From: Rhodohalobacter sulfatireducens
Lineage (GTDB): Bacteria; Bacteroidota; Rhodothermia; Balneolales; Balneolaceae
NCBI RefSeq assembly: GCF_022012475.1
Contig: NZ_JAKLWS010000016.1
Span: 34,639 to 98,638 of the forward strand
Direction: 5' to 3'
Length of the DNA: 64,000 nucleotides
How positions within the stretch are numbered: the stretch's first letter is position 1; the number at the start of each line of letters is the position of its first letter. Shown piece by piece: positions 15,939 to 24,649 of this stretch. Under the pieces are notes generated by a model that was not told the DNA's origin, did not search any database, and was given only the letters and a program-made list of their open reading frames with translations. Both the position numbers and the translations under genes were made by a program.

Positions 15939-17741
15939 CTAAAATCTCATATTCAACTGACTATCCGCATCCAGGTCGCGGAACTGGAGCTCATAGAGAT
16001 GGCTGTACAGACCTTTTTGTTCGATTAGTTCGAGGTGTGTTCCCTCCTCTACAATTTCACCTTCATCTAAAACAAGAATGCGGTTTGCATGTTGAACGGT
16101 GGAGAGCCGGTGCGCAATCACAAATGTGGTTCGGTTTTGCATCAGGCGGTAGAGCGCTTCCTGGACCTGGGCTTCCGATTCTGAGTCAAGGGAAGAGGTC
16201 GCTTCATCCAGTAAAAGAATCGCCGGGTTTTTGAGGATAGCCCGCGCAATGGCCAGCCTTTGCCGCTGACCGCCACTCAGTTTTACACCTCGTTCGCCAA
16301 TGGGTGTATCATATCCATGTTCTGTCTCGAGAATAAACTCATGAGCATTGGCATCTTTTGCAGCCCGGATCACTTCCTCATCCGTAGCATCCAGTTTACC
16401 ATAAAGAATATTGTCTTTAATGCTGGTTCCAAACAGGTGAATCTCCTGCGGAACAATAGAGATCTTTTCACGGAGTGATTTTACCTTTAAGTCTCGAATA
16501 TCCTGTCCGTCGATCAGGATTGAACCATCCTGGGGATCATAAAATCGCGGGAGCAAATTCAGGAGTGTAGTTTTTCCTGCGCCACTGGGGCCAACGAGTG
16601 CAATCGTTTCACCTGCTTTTCCTTCAAAAGAGATTCCTTTCAGCACATCTCGTCCGTCTTCATAAGCAAAATGGAGATTTTCAAGCGTAACCTGGCCTTT
16701 TACATTTTTCAGTGGCTTGGCTCCTGGTGAATCTTCTATTTCAGGAGTTTCATCCAACAGTTCAAAAATCCGTTCTGATGCACCCGCTGCTGAGTTTACT
16801 GCTGTATAAAGCCGAGAGGATTGGTTGATGGATCGTGAGATATTCAATGCATAGATGATGAAAGCTACCAGATCACCGGCGGTTAATCGTCCCGCGAGAA
16901 CTTCCTGCCCGCCATACCAAAAGATGATAACCAATGTTGTCATAAACATGATTCCAACACCGGACCAAAAAAGCTGTGTGAGTACCACTTTTCGGCGAGC
17001 CGTTTTAAACAGTTTCTCGACGGCAGTTTGATATCGATCCACTTCGTAATCTTCGCGAACAAAAGCTTTTACCAGTCGAACCGCACTAAGGGCATCCTCA
17101 GCCACCGCTGTTGAATCAGCCAGTTCATCCTGGATCCCCCGGGAGAGTTCACGGATCTTTTTACCGAAATATCGCGTAGCGATAGTAACAACCGGAACCG
17201 TCAGGAAGATCACGGAACTGAGGCGCCAGTTAAGCATAATCATCAGCGAAACTGAACCGATCAGGGAAAATGTAATGGTAAGAAGTTGGGGCAGGGAATC
17301 GGTTAAAGCGGTTCGGATTGATCCCACATCATTCGTTAGGCGTGACGTGATTTCGCCCAAACGCCGTTCTGCAAAAAACCGAAATCCTAACCGGTGCAGG
17401 TGCTGATAGACTTTCTTCCGAAGATCGGTGATCACCCTTTCGCCAACCCACTCAAGGTGATAATTGCCGGTAAAAGAAAAGACAGCTTGAAGGATGAATA
17501 AGAAGAAGAGCCCAATAGCGAGCAAGTTCAGTAAATCGGCATCCCCGGATTCAAAAACGGCATCCAGCAGTTCACGTAGTCCCAGCGGTACGGTCAGCCA
17601 AATTGCAGAGGCGATAATGGTCGCCACTGTAGCTGCATAAAACCGGAAGCGGTAGGGTTTGCTTAGATCAAATATTTCCATCAAAGTCGTCCAGAGTGAC
17701 TTGATGGATCGCTGTTGTACTTCTTTTTCTTCTTCTGGCAT
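15939..17741 (-). CDS. ABC exporter, fused permease and ATPase (MsbA/multidrug type)
   Basis: A 600-residue half-transporter that would act as a homodimer moving lipids or drugs across the inner membrane. Residues about 30-320 hold six membrane helices of the exporter fold; residues 350-590 are the ATPase with Walker A GPSGAGKTT (384-392), Q-loop VPQEIHLFG, signature LSGGQ (488-492), Walker B ILLLDEATSSLD (508-519) and H-loop AHRLS. Length and layout fit MsbA or the multidrug-exporter group; sequence alone cannot tell lipid A flipping from drug export. It is transcribed alone, toward the glycine-zipper gene, with a large inverted repeat (17772-17906) just upstream. Confidence 0.92.
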   Translation of the reverse strand: MPEEEKEVQQRSIKSLWTTLMEIFDLSKPYRFRFYAATVATIIASAIWLTVPLGLRELLDAVFESGDADLLNLLAIGLFFLFILQAVFSFTGNYHLEWVGERVITDLRKKVYQHLHRLGFRFFAERRLGEITSRLTNDVGSIRTALTDSLPQLLTITFSLIGSVSLMIMLNWRLSSVIFLTVPVVTIATRYFGKKIRELSRGIQDELADSTAVAEDALSAVRLVKAFVREDYEVDRYQTAVEKLFKTARRKVVLTQLFWSGVGIMFMTTLVIIFWYGGQEVLAGRLTAGDLVAFIIYALNISRSINQSSRLYTAVNSAAGASERIFELLDETPEIEDSPGAKPLKNVKGQVTLENLHFAYEDGRDVLKGISFEGKAGETIALVGPSGAGKTTLLNLLPRFYDPQDGSILIDGQDIRDLKVKSLREKISIVPQEIHLFGTSIKDNILYGKLDATDEEVIRAAKDANAHEFILETEHGYDTPIGERGVKLSGGQRQRLAIARAILKNPAILLLDEATSSLDSESEAQVQEALYRLMQNRTTFVIAHRLSTVQHANRILVLDEGEIVEEGTHLELIEQKGLYSHLYELQFRDLDADSQLNMRF

Positions 17742-17771
17742 TGAATAAAATTATGGATTCTTGTAAAAGGG

Positions 17772-17906
17772 GATGGCGCAAGCGTCATCGCTCGTGGCAC
17801 TTTAACTCGGGAGTGTTCTCAATGTCTATGACTAGCGCAAGTTTGTAACTTGTGCGATGAAGATCCAATTTGCAAACTTGAACCAGTTATTGACGCTTAC
17901 GCCATC
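17772..17906. repeat. 135-bp intergenic element bounded by 16-bp inverted repeats
   Basis: GATGGCGCAAGCGTCA at 17772-17787 and TGACGCTTACGCCATC at 17891-17906 are inverted copies with one mismatch in 16. A nested tight hairpin, GCGCAAGTT-tgt-AACTTGTGC, lies at 17835-17854. No coding frame is present. It separates the divergent ABC exporter and nfeD genes. Confidence 0.7.
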
Positions 17907-18032
17907 TCAATGTCTCAGGTTTTCAATTTTAATTATTCAAACCATTATGTTACAAATTTAATGCCAACAAGTTGAGATTTTTTGCGTTCAATTCATTATC
18001 TATCAGAAATAAAAAACGAATCTACTCAAGGT

Positions 18033-18530
18033 ATGGATGGGGAACTCATCACGTGGATATTTTTAGTTGGCGGAATTCTACTTATGCTGCTTGAGGCGTT
18101 GATTCCGGGAGGCGTTACGTTCATCCTGGGATTCAGCGGGTTGGGTGTGGGTATACTCCGGTATCTCGGTTTTTTGGAGGATCCGTTTACTGCCACATTT
18201 ACATGGCTGTTCTCCTCCATGGCGTTAACAATTCTGATTCGGCCTTTTATCAAAAAGTATTTCCCGGGGGAAACGTCTTTCAAGTTCGCTGATGAAGATT
18301 ACGAGGCGATGGATCAAATTGTGGATGTAGTTGAACCGATCAACGAGTTTGACAACAATGGACGTATCCGATACCAGGGAATTTCATGGCAGGCAAGATC
18401 TATGGAAGGTAAGATTCCGACAGGTACAAAAGTTCGAATCAAGTATAGGGAAAATACAACTTGGATTGTGGAGCCGGTAGATTCGCTCGAACCCCAAAAA
18501 ACTCAACTTAAAAATAAAAACAGGAATTAA
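18033..18530 (+). CDS. NfeD family membrane protein (short form)
   Basis: A 165-residue protein of the short NfeD type. Three hydrophobic segments (about 5-75) include LLEALIPGGVTFILGFSGLGVG, typical of NfeD, and residues 95-155 form the OB-fold domain (GRIRYQGISWQARS...GTKVRIKYRENTTWIVEP). NfeD proteins pair with stomatin-like SPFH proteins in membrane microdomains, and two such genes follow directly, the first after one base. ATG 18033 is preferred over the TTG at 17982. The likely role is membrane organisation or quality control together with its neighbours. Confidence 0.9.
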   Translation: MDGELITWIFLVGGILLMLLEALIPGGVTFILGFSGLGVGILRYLGFLEDPFTATFTWLFSSMALTILIRPFIKKYFPGETSFKFADEDYEAMDQIVDVVEPINEFDNNGRIRYQGISWQARSMEGKIPTGTKVRIKYRENTTWIVEPVDSLEPQKTQLKNKNRN

Positions 18531-18531
18531 T

Positions 18532-19467
18532 ATGTGGACAGTACTTTTAGTTATTATCGTACTCATGTATGTTATCTTCACGCGGTTATTCCAGATCGTG
18601 GAGTTTCGTGAAGAGGTGATTCAAGAGAGACTTGGTAAATACAAAAAAACACTTAAACCGGGATTTCATTTTTTGATCCCGTTTGTGGATCGTCCCGCCT
18701 ACAGCCAGGAGATGCGCGAGCAGGTGATCGATGTTCCCAGCCAGACCTGTATCACAAAAGATAACATCGAGGTGACGGTGGACGGGCTAGTTTACCTGAA
18801 GGTTATGGATTCATACAAAGCCAGTTACGGGATTTCAAATTATCATGCGGCGGCGGTAAATCTTGCACAGACAACGATGCGGAGTGAAATCGGGAAAATT
18901 ACACTTGATGATACGTTTTCCGAACGGGAGATGATGAATGAGAATATTGTCCGCGAAATTGACAAGGCTGCTGATCCCTGGGGTATAAAGGTACTTCGGT
19001 ACGAGATCAAAAATATCCGTCCATCGAAAGAGATCATTGATACCATGGAGAAACAGATGGAGGCCGAGCGGGAGAAAAGAGCCGAAATCACGCATTCTGA
19101 AGGTCACAGGCAGGCGCGAATCAATGAATCGGAAGGGGAGCAGACCAGCCAGGTATTGGTTTCTGAGGCTGAACGACAGCGAAGAATTAATGAATCAAAA
19201 GGACGTGCACAGGAAATCGAACTGATAGCAGAAGCGACAGCGAAAGGTATCCGGCGGGTGGCAGAGGCGATACAACGCCCCGGCGGAGATATAGCTGTGA
19301 AGACAAAACTCGTGGAACAGTATATCAATCAGTTTGGCAAGATTATTAAAAGTACGAATGTTTCCGTTCTGCCAACGGAGACCGCTAACTTGAAAACCTT
19401 TTTTGAAGGTGTGAGTAAAGTGAGTGACCATACAAAATCGTCAACAAGCACTAAAGGAGGGAAATAA
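18532..19467 (+). CDS. SPFH/band 7 (stomatin-like) protein, first of two
   Basis: A 311-residue membrane-anchored protein. Residues 2-20 are a single membrane anchor; the band 7 domain follows (EVIQERLGKYKKTLKPGFHFLIPFVDR, then QVIDVPSQTCITKDNIEVTVDG). The C-terminal third (about 165-235) is a charged Ala/Glu/Arg coiled coil used for oligomer formation. Such proteins build ring-like or raft-like assemblies and often control membrane proteases. It lies between nfeD and a second SPFH gene, so the three probably work as one complex. QmcA/stomatin type fits better than HflK/HflC, since no HflB partner is adjacent. Confidence 0.92.
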   Translation: MWTVLLVIIVLMYVIFTRLFQIVEFREEVIQERLGKYKKTLKPGFHFLIPFVDRPAYSQEMREQVIDVPSQTCITKDNIEVTVDGLVYLKVMDSYKASYGISNYHAAAVNLAQTTMRSEIGKITLDDTFSEREMMNENIVREIDKAADPWGIKVLRYEIKNIRPSKEIIDTMEKQMEAEREKRAEITHSEGHRQARINESEGEQTSQVLVSEAERQRRINESKGRAQEIELIAEATAKGIRRVAEAIQRPGGDIAVKTKLVEQYINQFGKIIKSTNVSVLPTETANLKTFFEGVSKVSDHTKSSTSTKGGK

Positions 19468-19469
19468 TT

Positions 19470-20423
19470 ATGGAGATTTTAAATACAATTAGTCAGCTGC
19501 TGTTGGCGATTTTTTCGGTTTATGTGATGTTCCAATTCGTACGAGCCATACGATTGGTGCCCAATCAATTCAATTTTATTGTAGAAAGGCTTGGAAATTA
19601 TCATAAAACACTCGGCGCGGGTTTTCACGCTCTCGTACCTTTTATCGACAAGGTGGTTTACAAGCAGGATTTAAGAGAAGAAACGATTGAAGTGGAACCA
19701 CAGGAATGTTTCACCAGGGATAATGTAAAGGTGGAAGTGGATGGGGTGATCTACATCAGCGTAATGGATCCGGTCAATGCCAGCTATGGTGTCACTGATT
19801 ATCGCTATGCGGCCGTTCAGCTTGCGCAAACGACTACCCGGTCTGTGATCGGTATCATGGATCTTGACCAAACATTCGAAGAACGCGCCAAAATGAGCAA
19901 GGAAGTTGTAGAAGTACTGAGTGAGATGGAGCGCCCGTGGGGGATTAAGGTTCATCGCTACGAAATCAAAAATATCATGACGCCGAGAACCGTGCAAAAA
20001 GCAATGGAGCGGCAGATGACAGCTGAACGAGATCGTCGTGCGGTAATTGCAAAGTCAGAAGGTGTGAAAGGTGCAAATGTAAATGACGCAGAGGGGATGC
20101 GTACACAAATTATCAACATCTCTGAAGCTGAGATGCAGAAACGAATTAATGAAGCTGAGGGTACAGCACAGGAGATTGAAGCGATTGCAGAAGCTACCGC
20201 AAAATCAATAGAGCAGATTGCGGATGCACTGAGTCAGCCGAGCGGGAAAGAGGCGATGCAGCTACAACTTGCCGAAAAATATCTTGATGTTTTGGAAGGG
20301 CTCGGCCGGGATGAGAATGATATAATTCTGCCCAAAGATATTACCAATTACGATGCCTTGATGGAGGGTTTGTCGCTGGATAAGATGGTGTTAGGCTCTG
20401 ATGCGACGGGGAAGAAAGAGTAA
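19470..20423 (+). CDS. SPFH/band 7 (stomatin-like) protein, second of two
   Basis: A 317-residue paralogue of the preceding gene with the same plan: an N-terminal anchor (about 5-28), a band 7 domain (FNFIVERLGNYHKTLGAGFHALVPFIDK, then EVEPQECFTRDNVKVEVDG), a coiled coil rich in EAEG repeats, and a short tail. ATG 19470 lies two bases after the previous stop and follows a strong GGAGGG site inside that gene's end. The two copies differ along the whole length, so the duplication is old and a mixed oligomer is possible. Confidence 0.92.
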   Translation: MEILNTISQLLLAIFSVYVMFQFVRAIRLVPNQFNFIVERLGNYHKTLGAGFHALVPFIDKVVYKQDLREETIEVEPQECFTRDNVKVEVDGVIYISVMDPVNASYGVTDYRYAAVQLAQTTTRSVIGIMDLDQTFEERAKMSKEVVEVLSEMERPWGIKVHRYEIKNIMTPRTVQKAMERQMTAERDRRAVIAKSEGVKGANVNDAEGMRTQIINISEAEMQKRINEAEGTAQEIEAIAEATAKSIEQIADALSQPSGKEAMQLQLAEKYLDVLEGLGRDENDIILPKDITNYDALMEGLSLDKMVLGSDATGKKE

Positions 20424-20439
20424 GAATCTCTAACAAGGG

Positions 20440-20501
20440 GTTATCGGATGAATAGATAATTCTCTAATTTGAATAGAAGGTGATAAGACTCATCCGATAA
20501 C
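20440..20501. repeat. Dispersed palindromic element, copy 1 (about 62 bp)
   Basis: GTTATCGGATGA (20440-20451) pairs perfectly with TCATCCGATAAC (20490-20501), and an outer AAGAATC/GATTCTT pair (20422-20428/20507-20513) extends the symmetry. A second element of nearly the same length and ends is at 57133. It lies just past the second SPFH gene. Confidence 0.75.
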
Positions 20502-20541
20502 TTTAGGATTCTTGTACCGAAGATCATCTCCGGAACACAAG

Positions 20542-20615
20542 TTTGAAGCTCTGCTTCAAATCAAATGGATTGTGATAAACCAGGAATTTGGAAATGACTG
20601 GCAATGAATTCATTG
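20542..20615. repeat. Tight hairpin and a 14-bp palindrome
   Basis: TTTGAAGC-tct-GCTTCAAA at 20542-20560 is an 8-bp perfect stem with a three-base loop. CAATGAATTCATTG at 20602-20615 is a perfect palindrome 30 bases before the next start, a possible operator for a dimeric regulator, though nothing identifies one. Confidence 0.5.
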
Positions 20616-20644
20616 ATATTATGCTTCAATAAGTATTCTTCTTG

Positions 20645-21307
20645 ATGGATTACTCAGAAATAAAAAGTCTTTTCCTGAAGTCGTTTATCGGCTTCTTAAT
20701 TCTTACGGCTGTAATTGCCATTCTCACTGTTGTAAGTGGAGAAGTCGGAGATGTGCAGGCAAGAATTTTAGGAACTACATTTACCATATCTATTGCCAGC
20801 ATCTGCGCAATGTCCTGTGCTGCTTTTCTTGAGAAAAGAAATTTCAAACCGGCGGGAATTAGCGGAATGGTCTTCTCGCTTTTAAGTGCAATTCTGATAA
20901 TTACCGAGATTTGGGCGGAGATTGGGGGTGACCTCTATTTTGATATCACAATTGCAGCCGTTGTCTTTGCATTTTCATTTGCGCATTCATTACTTCTCTA
21001 TTTACCCGTTTTGGCTGATGATAAGAGATGGGTTCAGCATACGACAGCCGTTACCATTACAATTCTGGGGGTACAGATTATAGCGGGAATATGGTTTGAG
21101 ATTGATAATCAACTTTATTTCAGAACCATGACTGTGGTCGCCATTCTGGTAGGTCTTGAAACGCTTGTAATACCTATTTTGATGAAATTGAATGATAGAG
21201 TTTCTGATGAGAAAGAGATATTAACACTCGAAAAAATCGATGAAAATACCTACCAGGATGCATCAGGGAATAAGTATGATGTTCAAAAGAAAACAAATGA
21301 ATTTTGA
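20645..21307 (+). CDS. Unknown integral membrane protein
   Basis: A 220-residue protein I do not recognise. It has about six hydrophobic helices (near 11-30, 40-60, 66-86, 90-112, 124-146 and 153-175) and a charged cytosolic tail (EKEILTLEKIDENTYQDASGNKYDVQKK) that looks like a small beta hairpin. ATG 20645 is used rather than the TTG just before it. It stands alone between the SPFH cluster and a convergent sulfotransferase. The even spacing of helices recalls small sensory or heat-shock membrane proteins, but no motif supports a function. Confidence 0.6.
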   Translation: MDYSEIKSLFLKSFIGFLILTAVIAILTVVSGEVGDVQARILGTTFTISIASICAMSCAAFLEKRNFKPAGISGMVFSLLSAILIITEIWAEIGGDLYFDITIAAVVFAFSFAHSLLLYLPVLADDKRWVQHTTAVTITILGVQIIAGIWFEIDNQLYFRTMTVVAILVGLETLVIPILMKLNDRVSDEKEILTLEKIDENTYQDASGNKYDVQKKTNEF

Positions 21308-21346
21308 GTTTAATGACTGAGGTTCCGATTCAACAAAGAAAATGTG

Positions 21347-21397
21347 ACTAGAAGCTTTCATTAATCAATCATCGTATGATTGATTGGCAAGTCTAGT
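21347..21397. terminator. Nested hairpin between convergent genes
   Basis: AATCAATCAT-cgt-ATGATTGATT (21363-21385) is a perfect 10-bp stem with a three-base loop, enclosed by ACTAGA (21347-21352) and TCTAGT (21392-21397). It lies between converging genes, so a bidirectional end of transcription is plausible. There is no T-run. Confidence 0.5.
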
Positions 21398-21449
21398 GAA
21401 TTGATGTTTGCTTAAAATTTATCTGATGAATCTCAAAATGATGACCCAC

Positions 21450-22133
21450 CTATTTTGAATATCCAAAATAGTCGAAATCTTTTTTAAGAAGTGAATAAAC
21501 GTTTTCAATTAACTCAGGTGTGAAAGAATTTGTTTTATTATTCTCACTTACATTGAGATGAACATTCAGGTTGGTATTTTTGAAATCCGGCATTTCTCCA
21601 GCCTTTAGACACATTTCATTAAGTTTGTCAATTAATAATGCGATGTCATTTTCAAAATTTTCAATCCTGCCTGTAAAATCAATGTTACAACCCTCTACAA
21701 AGTTATATTGTAATAAAGGTGTCAATCCTTCTCTGCTCCAATTTGTTAGGTTTTGCTGATGAAAATGGTGAGGCATGCCTTCCATTATCCAATCTCTAAA
21801 AGACAATTCCGTATAGGGTTTTAAACACAAATTTTTATGATATCGATACCAGGATTCAGTTCGGTCATAAGGATTTCGAGAAAAACAAAATACAAACAGA
21901 TTTTCAAGGTCATATCTTTCTTTTAAGACCACTCCTCTTTGGTGATTTTCATGAATAAATTTTGAATTTGTATTGTCAAGATCTCTGTTTTTTCCGATAT
22001 CAAGAACCTTTCTTATTGAATTGCTGCCATTCTTGGGAATCGAAATAAAAACCCCCACTCTCTTTGGATGATTTTGGAAGGCTGTCTTTAATAGCTTATT
22101 TATTTTTTTATGCACATTTAAAAAGGAAAACAT
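21450..22133 (-). CDS. Sulfotransferase family protein
   Basis: A 227-residue enzyme of the carbohydrate sulfotransferase type (family 2) that would move sulfate from PAPS to a sugar or other acceptor. The 5'-phosphosulfate loop reads IPKNGSNSI (32-40) and the 3'-phosphate site reads FSRNPYDRTESWY (84-96), the two hallmark motifs in the right order and spacing. There is no signal peptide. Codon use and base composition are visibly more A/T-rich than in the metabolic genes, and the flanks are A/T-rich as well, which suggests later arrival. No glycan-synthesis genes are beside it. Acceptor unknown. Confidence 0.82.
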   Translation of the reverse strand: MFSFLNVHKKINKLLKTAFQNHPKRVGVFISIPKNGSNSIRKVLDIGKNRDLDNTNSKFIHENHQRGVVLKERYDLENLFVFCFSRNPYDRTESWYRYHKNLCLKPYTELSFRDWIMEGMPHHFHQQNLTNWSREGLTPLLQYNFVEGCNIDFTGRIENFENDIALLIDKLNEMCLKAGEMPDFKNTNLNVHLNVSENNKTNSFTPELIENVYSLLKKDFDYFGYSK

Positions 22134-22311
22134 CTTTGTCTGTTAGTGTTTATTATGTCTTTTTCATTGCCAAAATATGTAAAGCCGCTATAAAACTTGC
22201 AGAATAAATTTTCACTTTATATGATTATGGTTTTCAAATAGCTTTCCCGAAGAGTCTTATTGGAACGGAATCACATAGTTCTGCTTCTCAAAAAATATTA
22301 AGAATCCTGTT

Positions 22312-22342
22312 TTTGGAATTGCATTGGGTTTGAATACTTTTT
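22312..22342 (+). promoter_or_regulatory. Candidate Bacteroidota-type promoter before the hydrolase gene
   Basis: TTTG (22312-22315), 19 bases, then TACTTTTT (22335-22342) resembles the -33 TTTG / -7 TAnnTTTG promoter known in Bacteroidota, with one mismatch. It ends 25 bases before the ATG at 22368. Confidence 0.35.
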
Positions 22343-22367
22343 TTTAAACCAACAAGAAAATTTAAAA

Positions 22368-23318
22368 ATGCTTCAAATAACTTTTAGAGAATTTCTCCTT
22401 ATCACAATTTGTTTTCTCCCGATCTTGCAATCCTGTGGAGAAGCCGACTTCCGGCAGGAACTTCCGGCAGAGGAAGGCACTCTATCCATAAACGGTACTG
22501 AAATTTACTACAATATCGTGGGGGAGGGGGAGCCGATTATTATTATTCACGGTGGGCCGGTGCTGGATCACGGGTATCTTGAATCCTCTTTTGAACCGCT
22601 TGCTCAAAATTATCAACTGCTATATTATGATCAAAGGCTTAGTGGCAGGTCATCTGCCAATGTGGATCGTTCAGGTATTACATTGGACAATTTCGTGGAA
22701 GATATCGAAGCTCTGCGTCAGGAGTTCCAATTTGATAATATACACTTGCTGGCGCATTCCTGGGGCGGTTTGCTGGCGATGAAGTATGCGATCAAGTACC
22801 CCTCGAACCTGAACTCACTGATATTGCTAAATTCTATGCCGGCGAATACAGAAGACTGGAGGCAGGAATCGCAAATGGTTGCCCGGAGAACATCGGTAGA
22901 AGACAGCCTGGAACGTCAGGAACTGATGAGTTCGGAGCTTTTTCAAAACGATCCTCCAAAAGCGATTGAACAACTTCTGATTATATCATTCCGGAATCAA
23001 TTTGAAAATCCTTCACTTGCTGATAGCCTGGACTTTTATATTCCTGAGGATTATATGGTTCGGAGCCAGCGATTTGGAAGTTTAATGGCTGAACTTTCGA
23101 ATTATGATCTCTACGAGTCGTTGAGTTCGCTGCAAATACCAACACTTTTAGTGTATGGAAGCAGTGAACCGGCGGTTGAGATAAGCGGTCAAAAATTGGA
23201 CTCCACTATTTCAAATTCCCATTTGTCAGTCATACAAAATTCAGGTCATTTTCCGTTTATTGAACAACCGGATCAATTAATGAACGAACTTCAGACTTTT
23301 CTTGGTTCGTTGGAGTAG
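22368..23318 (+). CDS. Alpha/beta hydrolase lipoprotein (prolyl aminopeptidase-like)
   Basis: A 316-residue hydrolase with an N-terminal lipoprotein signal (LQSC, Cys23). Oxyanion motif HGGP is at 61-64, the nucleophile elbow is AHSWGG with S131, and the catalytic His is H294 in SGHFPFIEQP. The strand that normally ends in the catalytic Asp reads LLVYGSSEP, which puts Glu267 at that place. The HGGP/WGG pattern matches proline iminopeptidase relatives, which take N-terminal Pro from peptides, but other esterase activities are possible. It is followed 87 bases later by a glycine-zipper protein gene on the same strand. Confidence 0.87.
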   Translation: MLQITFREFLLITICFLPILQSCGEADFRQELPAEEGTLSINGTEIYYNIVGEGEPIIIIHGGPVLDHGYLESSFEPLAQNYQLLYYDQRLSGRSSANVDRSGITLDNFVEDIEALRQEFQFDNIHLLAHSWGGLLAMKYAIKYPSNLNSLILLNSMPANTEDWRQESQMVARRTSVEDSLERQELMSSELFQNDPPKAIEQLLIISFRNQFENPSLADSLDFYIPEDYMVRSQRFGSLMAELSNYDLYESLSSLQIPTLLVYGSSEPAVEISGQKLDSTISNSHLSVIQNSGHFPFIEQPDQLMNELQTFLGSLE

Positions 23319-23405
23319 TAACTGCGAACTTAAGCATCTAAACTGAATCTCAAAAAACCAGCACTCAGCACTTGTTGGATTTATGAATTAAAGAGGCCGA
23401 ATACG

Positions 23406-24059
23406 ATGGTCAACTTACTTCCTGAGAAAAGCGATACCCGTCAAACAGAAAAAGTTAAAGTAGAATTTATTAGGTGGAATTGGCTGAAGAATGTACTATG
23501 CTTGTTTCTACTACTGACGGTTATAATGATTTCATCGGCTGATGCCCAGATAAATAGAGTAGAAGTGGGCGATCGTGTACGAGTTACAGCTCCGTTTGTA
23601 GACCCTATGGAAAGAATAAAGGGTACCATATCTGAGATGTCAGGCACTGTTCTTGTATTATCTCACCAAGACTCACTTATTTATATTTCTGATTCATTGA
23701 TCCAAAATTTAGAGGTATCGACCGGCAAGAAACGAACAATAGGAGAGGGTGTGTTGATAGGTGCAGTTGCCGGAACTATGATAATTGGTGCTCTATCATC
23801 ACTTCTAAATGATCCCTGTAGACCGACGGAAATCAATTGCTCTTCTGCAAGTAGTAATGGGGATGCTTTTCTATCCGGTGCAAAAATTGGATTGCTAAGT
23901 GGTATTACAGCCGGTGCCCTAACTGGATTTTTTGTTAAAATTGATGTTTGGGAGAGAGGTCCGGTTCGCTTGGGGCTTGGCGTGGCACCCACTCAAAGTA
24001 AAGTTGATTATTGGGATTTGGAACCGAAACTTTCTCTAAAGATACCCTTAGGCAAGTAG
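23406..24059 (+). CDS. Secreted or membrane-associated glycine-zipper protein, paralogue B
   Basis: A 217-residue relative of the protein at 15225. It has a longer N-terminus (about 27 residues) before the hydrophobic signal, which ends SSADAQ. Then come the same beta-rich part (VGDRVRVTAPFVD...GTVLVLSHQDS...LIQNLEVSTG) and two glycine-rich helices with a loop carrying DPCRPTEINC between them. The Cys-x(6-7)-Cys pair is kept in both paralogues, while most of the rest differs, so a disulfide loop between the helices is likely. Function unknown. The long N-terminus may mean a later start, but no better in-frame ATG precedes the signal. Confidence 0.72.
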   Translation: MVNLLPEKSDTRQTEKVKVEFIRWNWLKNVLCLFLLLTVIMISSADAQINRVEVGDRVRVTAPFVDPMERIKGTISEMSGTVLVLSHQDSLIYISDSLIQNLEVSTGKKRTIGEGVLIGAVAGTMIIGALSSLLNDPCRPTEINCSSASSNGDAFLSGAKIGLLSGITAGALTGFFVKIDVWERGPVRLGLGVAPTQSKVDYWDLEPKLSLKIPLGK

Positions 24060-24649
24060 CGAATGGTGATAAATCTAAATCATGACCTTGTCTGTAATCG
24101 GGATTGCCAGTTAATTTCTGAGCTTATCTTCTAATTTAATGCCCGTCAAAGGAGTTACTGACGGTTCATATCCCGAAAACTCTTTTTAACCAAAAAAGAA
24201 GTTGTTGATATGCCGCTACAACCAGACTTCATTGAACGTCAGCTTATCAAATAGGGAATGATTCCGGGACTTCTGCTGGATGGTGCTCTCCCTACCTGTT
24301 CCGTTAGTGTCATATTGGGAGCGGGAGAAATTCAGCTTTTAAAAACCTAAAAAAAATCCATTATCATTGAAACAGCTAACCGAAGAAACCAACTGCTGTA
24401 AATGAGTTGAAGGTTTTAAATTAATGGTGGCAATCCGGTAAAAACCAAAAATAATAAAGAAGGTCTGCTCATAAGAATATTGAGCTAAAGGTATCAAAAT
24501 AATTTGATCATGATGCTAGTAAAAAACTATGGCGGAGTAAAACAATTCATACATACCTATTTGTAACAAGTAGCATTGTTTGGGAGTATATCAATGGAGT
24601 CGAATTGTATTAGAAAGAAACATAAAAGATCAATTAATATCTATTGGGT
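24060..24649. other. 590-bp intergenic region without a clear gene
   Basis: Short open stretches only; the longest tidy one is 30 codons from ATG 24258 to TAA 24348, with no family pattern. It may be decayed coding sequence, but no relative is recognised. The last 150 bases are A/T-rich and may carry the promoter of the SRPBCC gene. Confidence 0.5.

Noticed and set aside
24258..24350. 30-codon open frame after the second glycine-zipper gene
   Set aside because: Too short, with no recognisable protein; reported only as part of the intergenic description.
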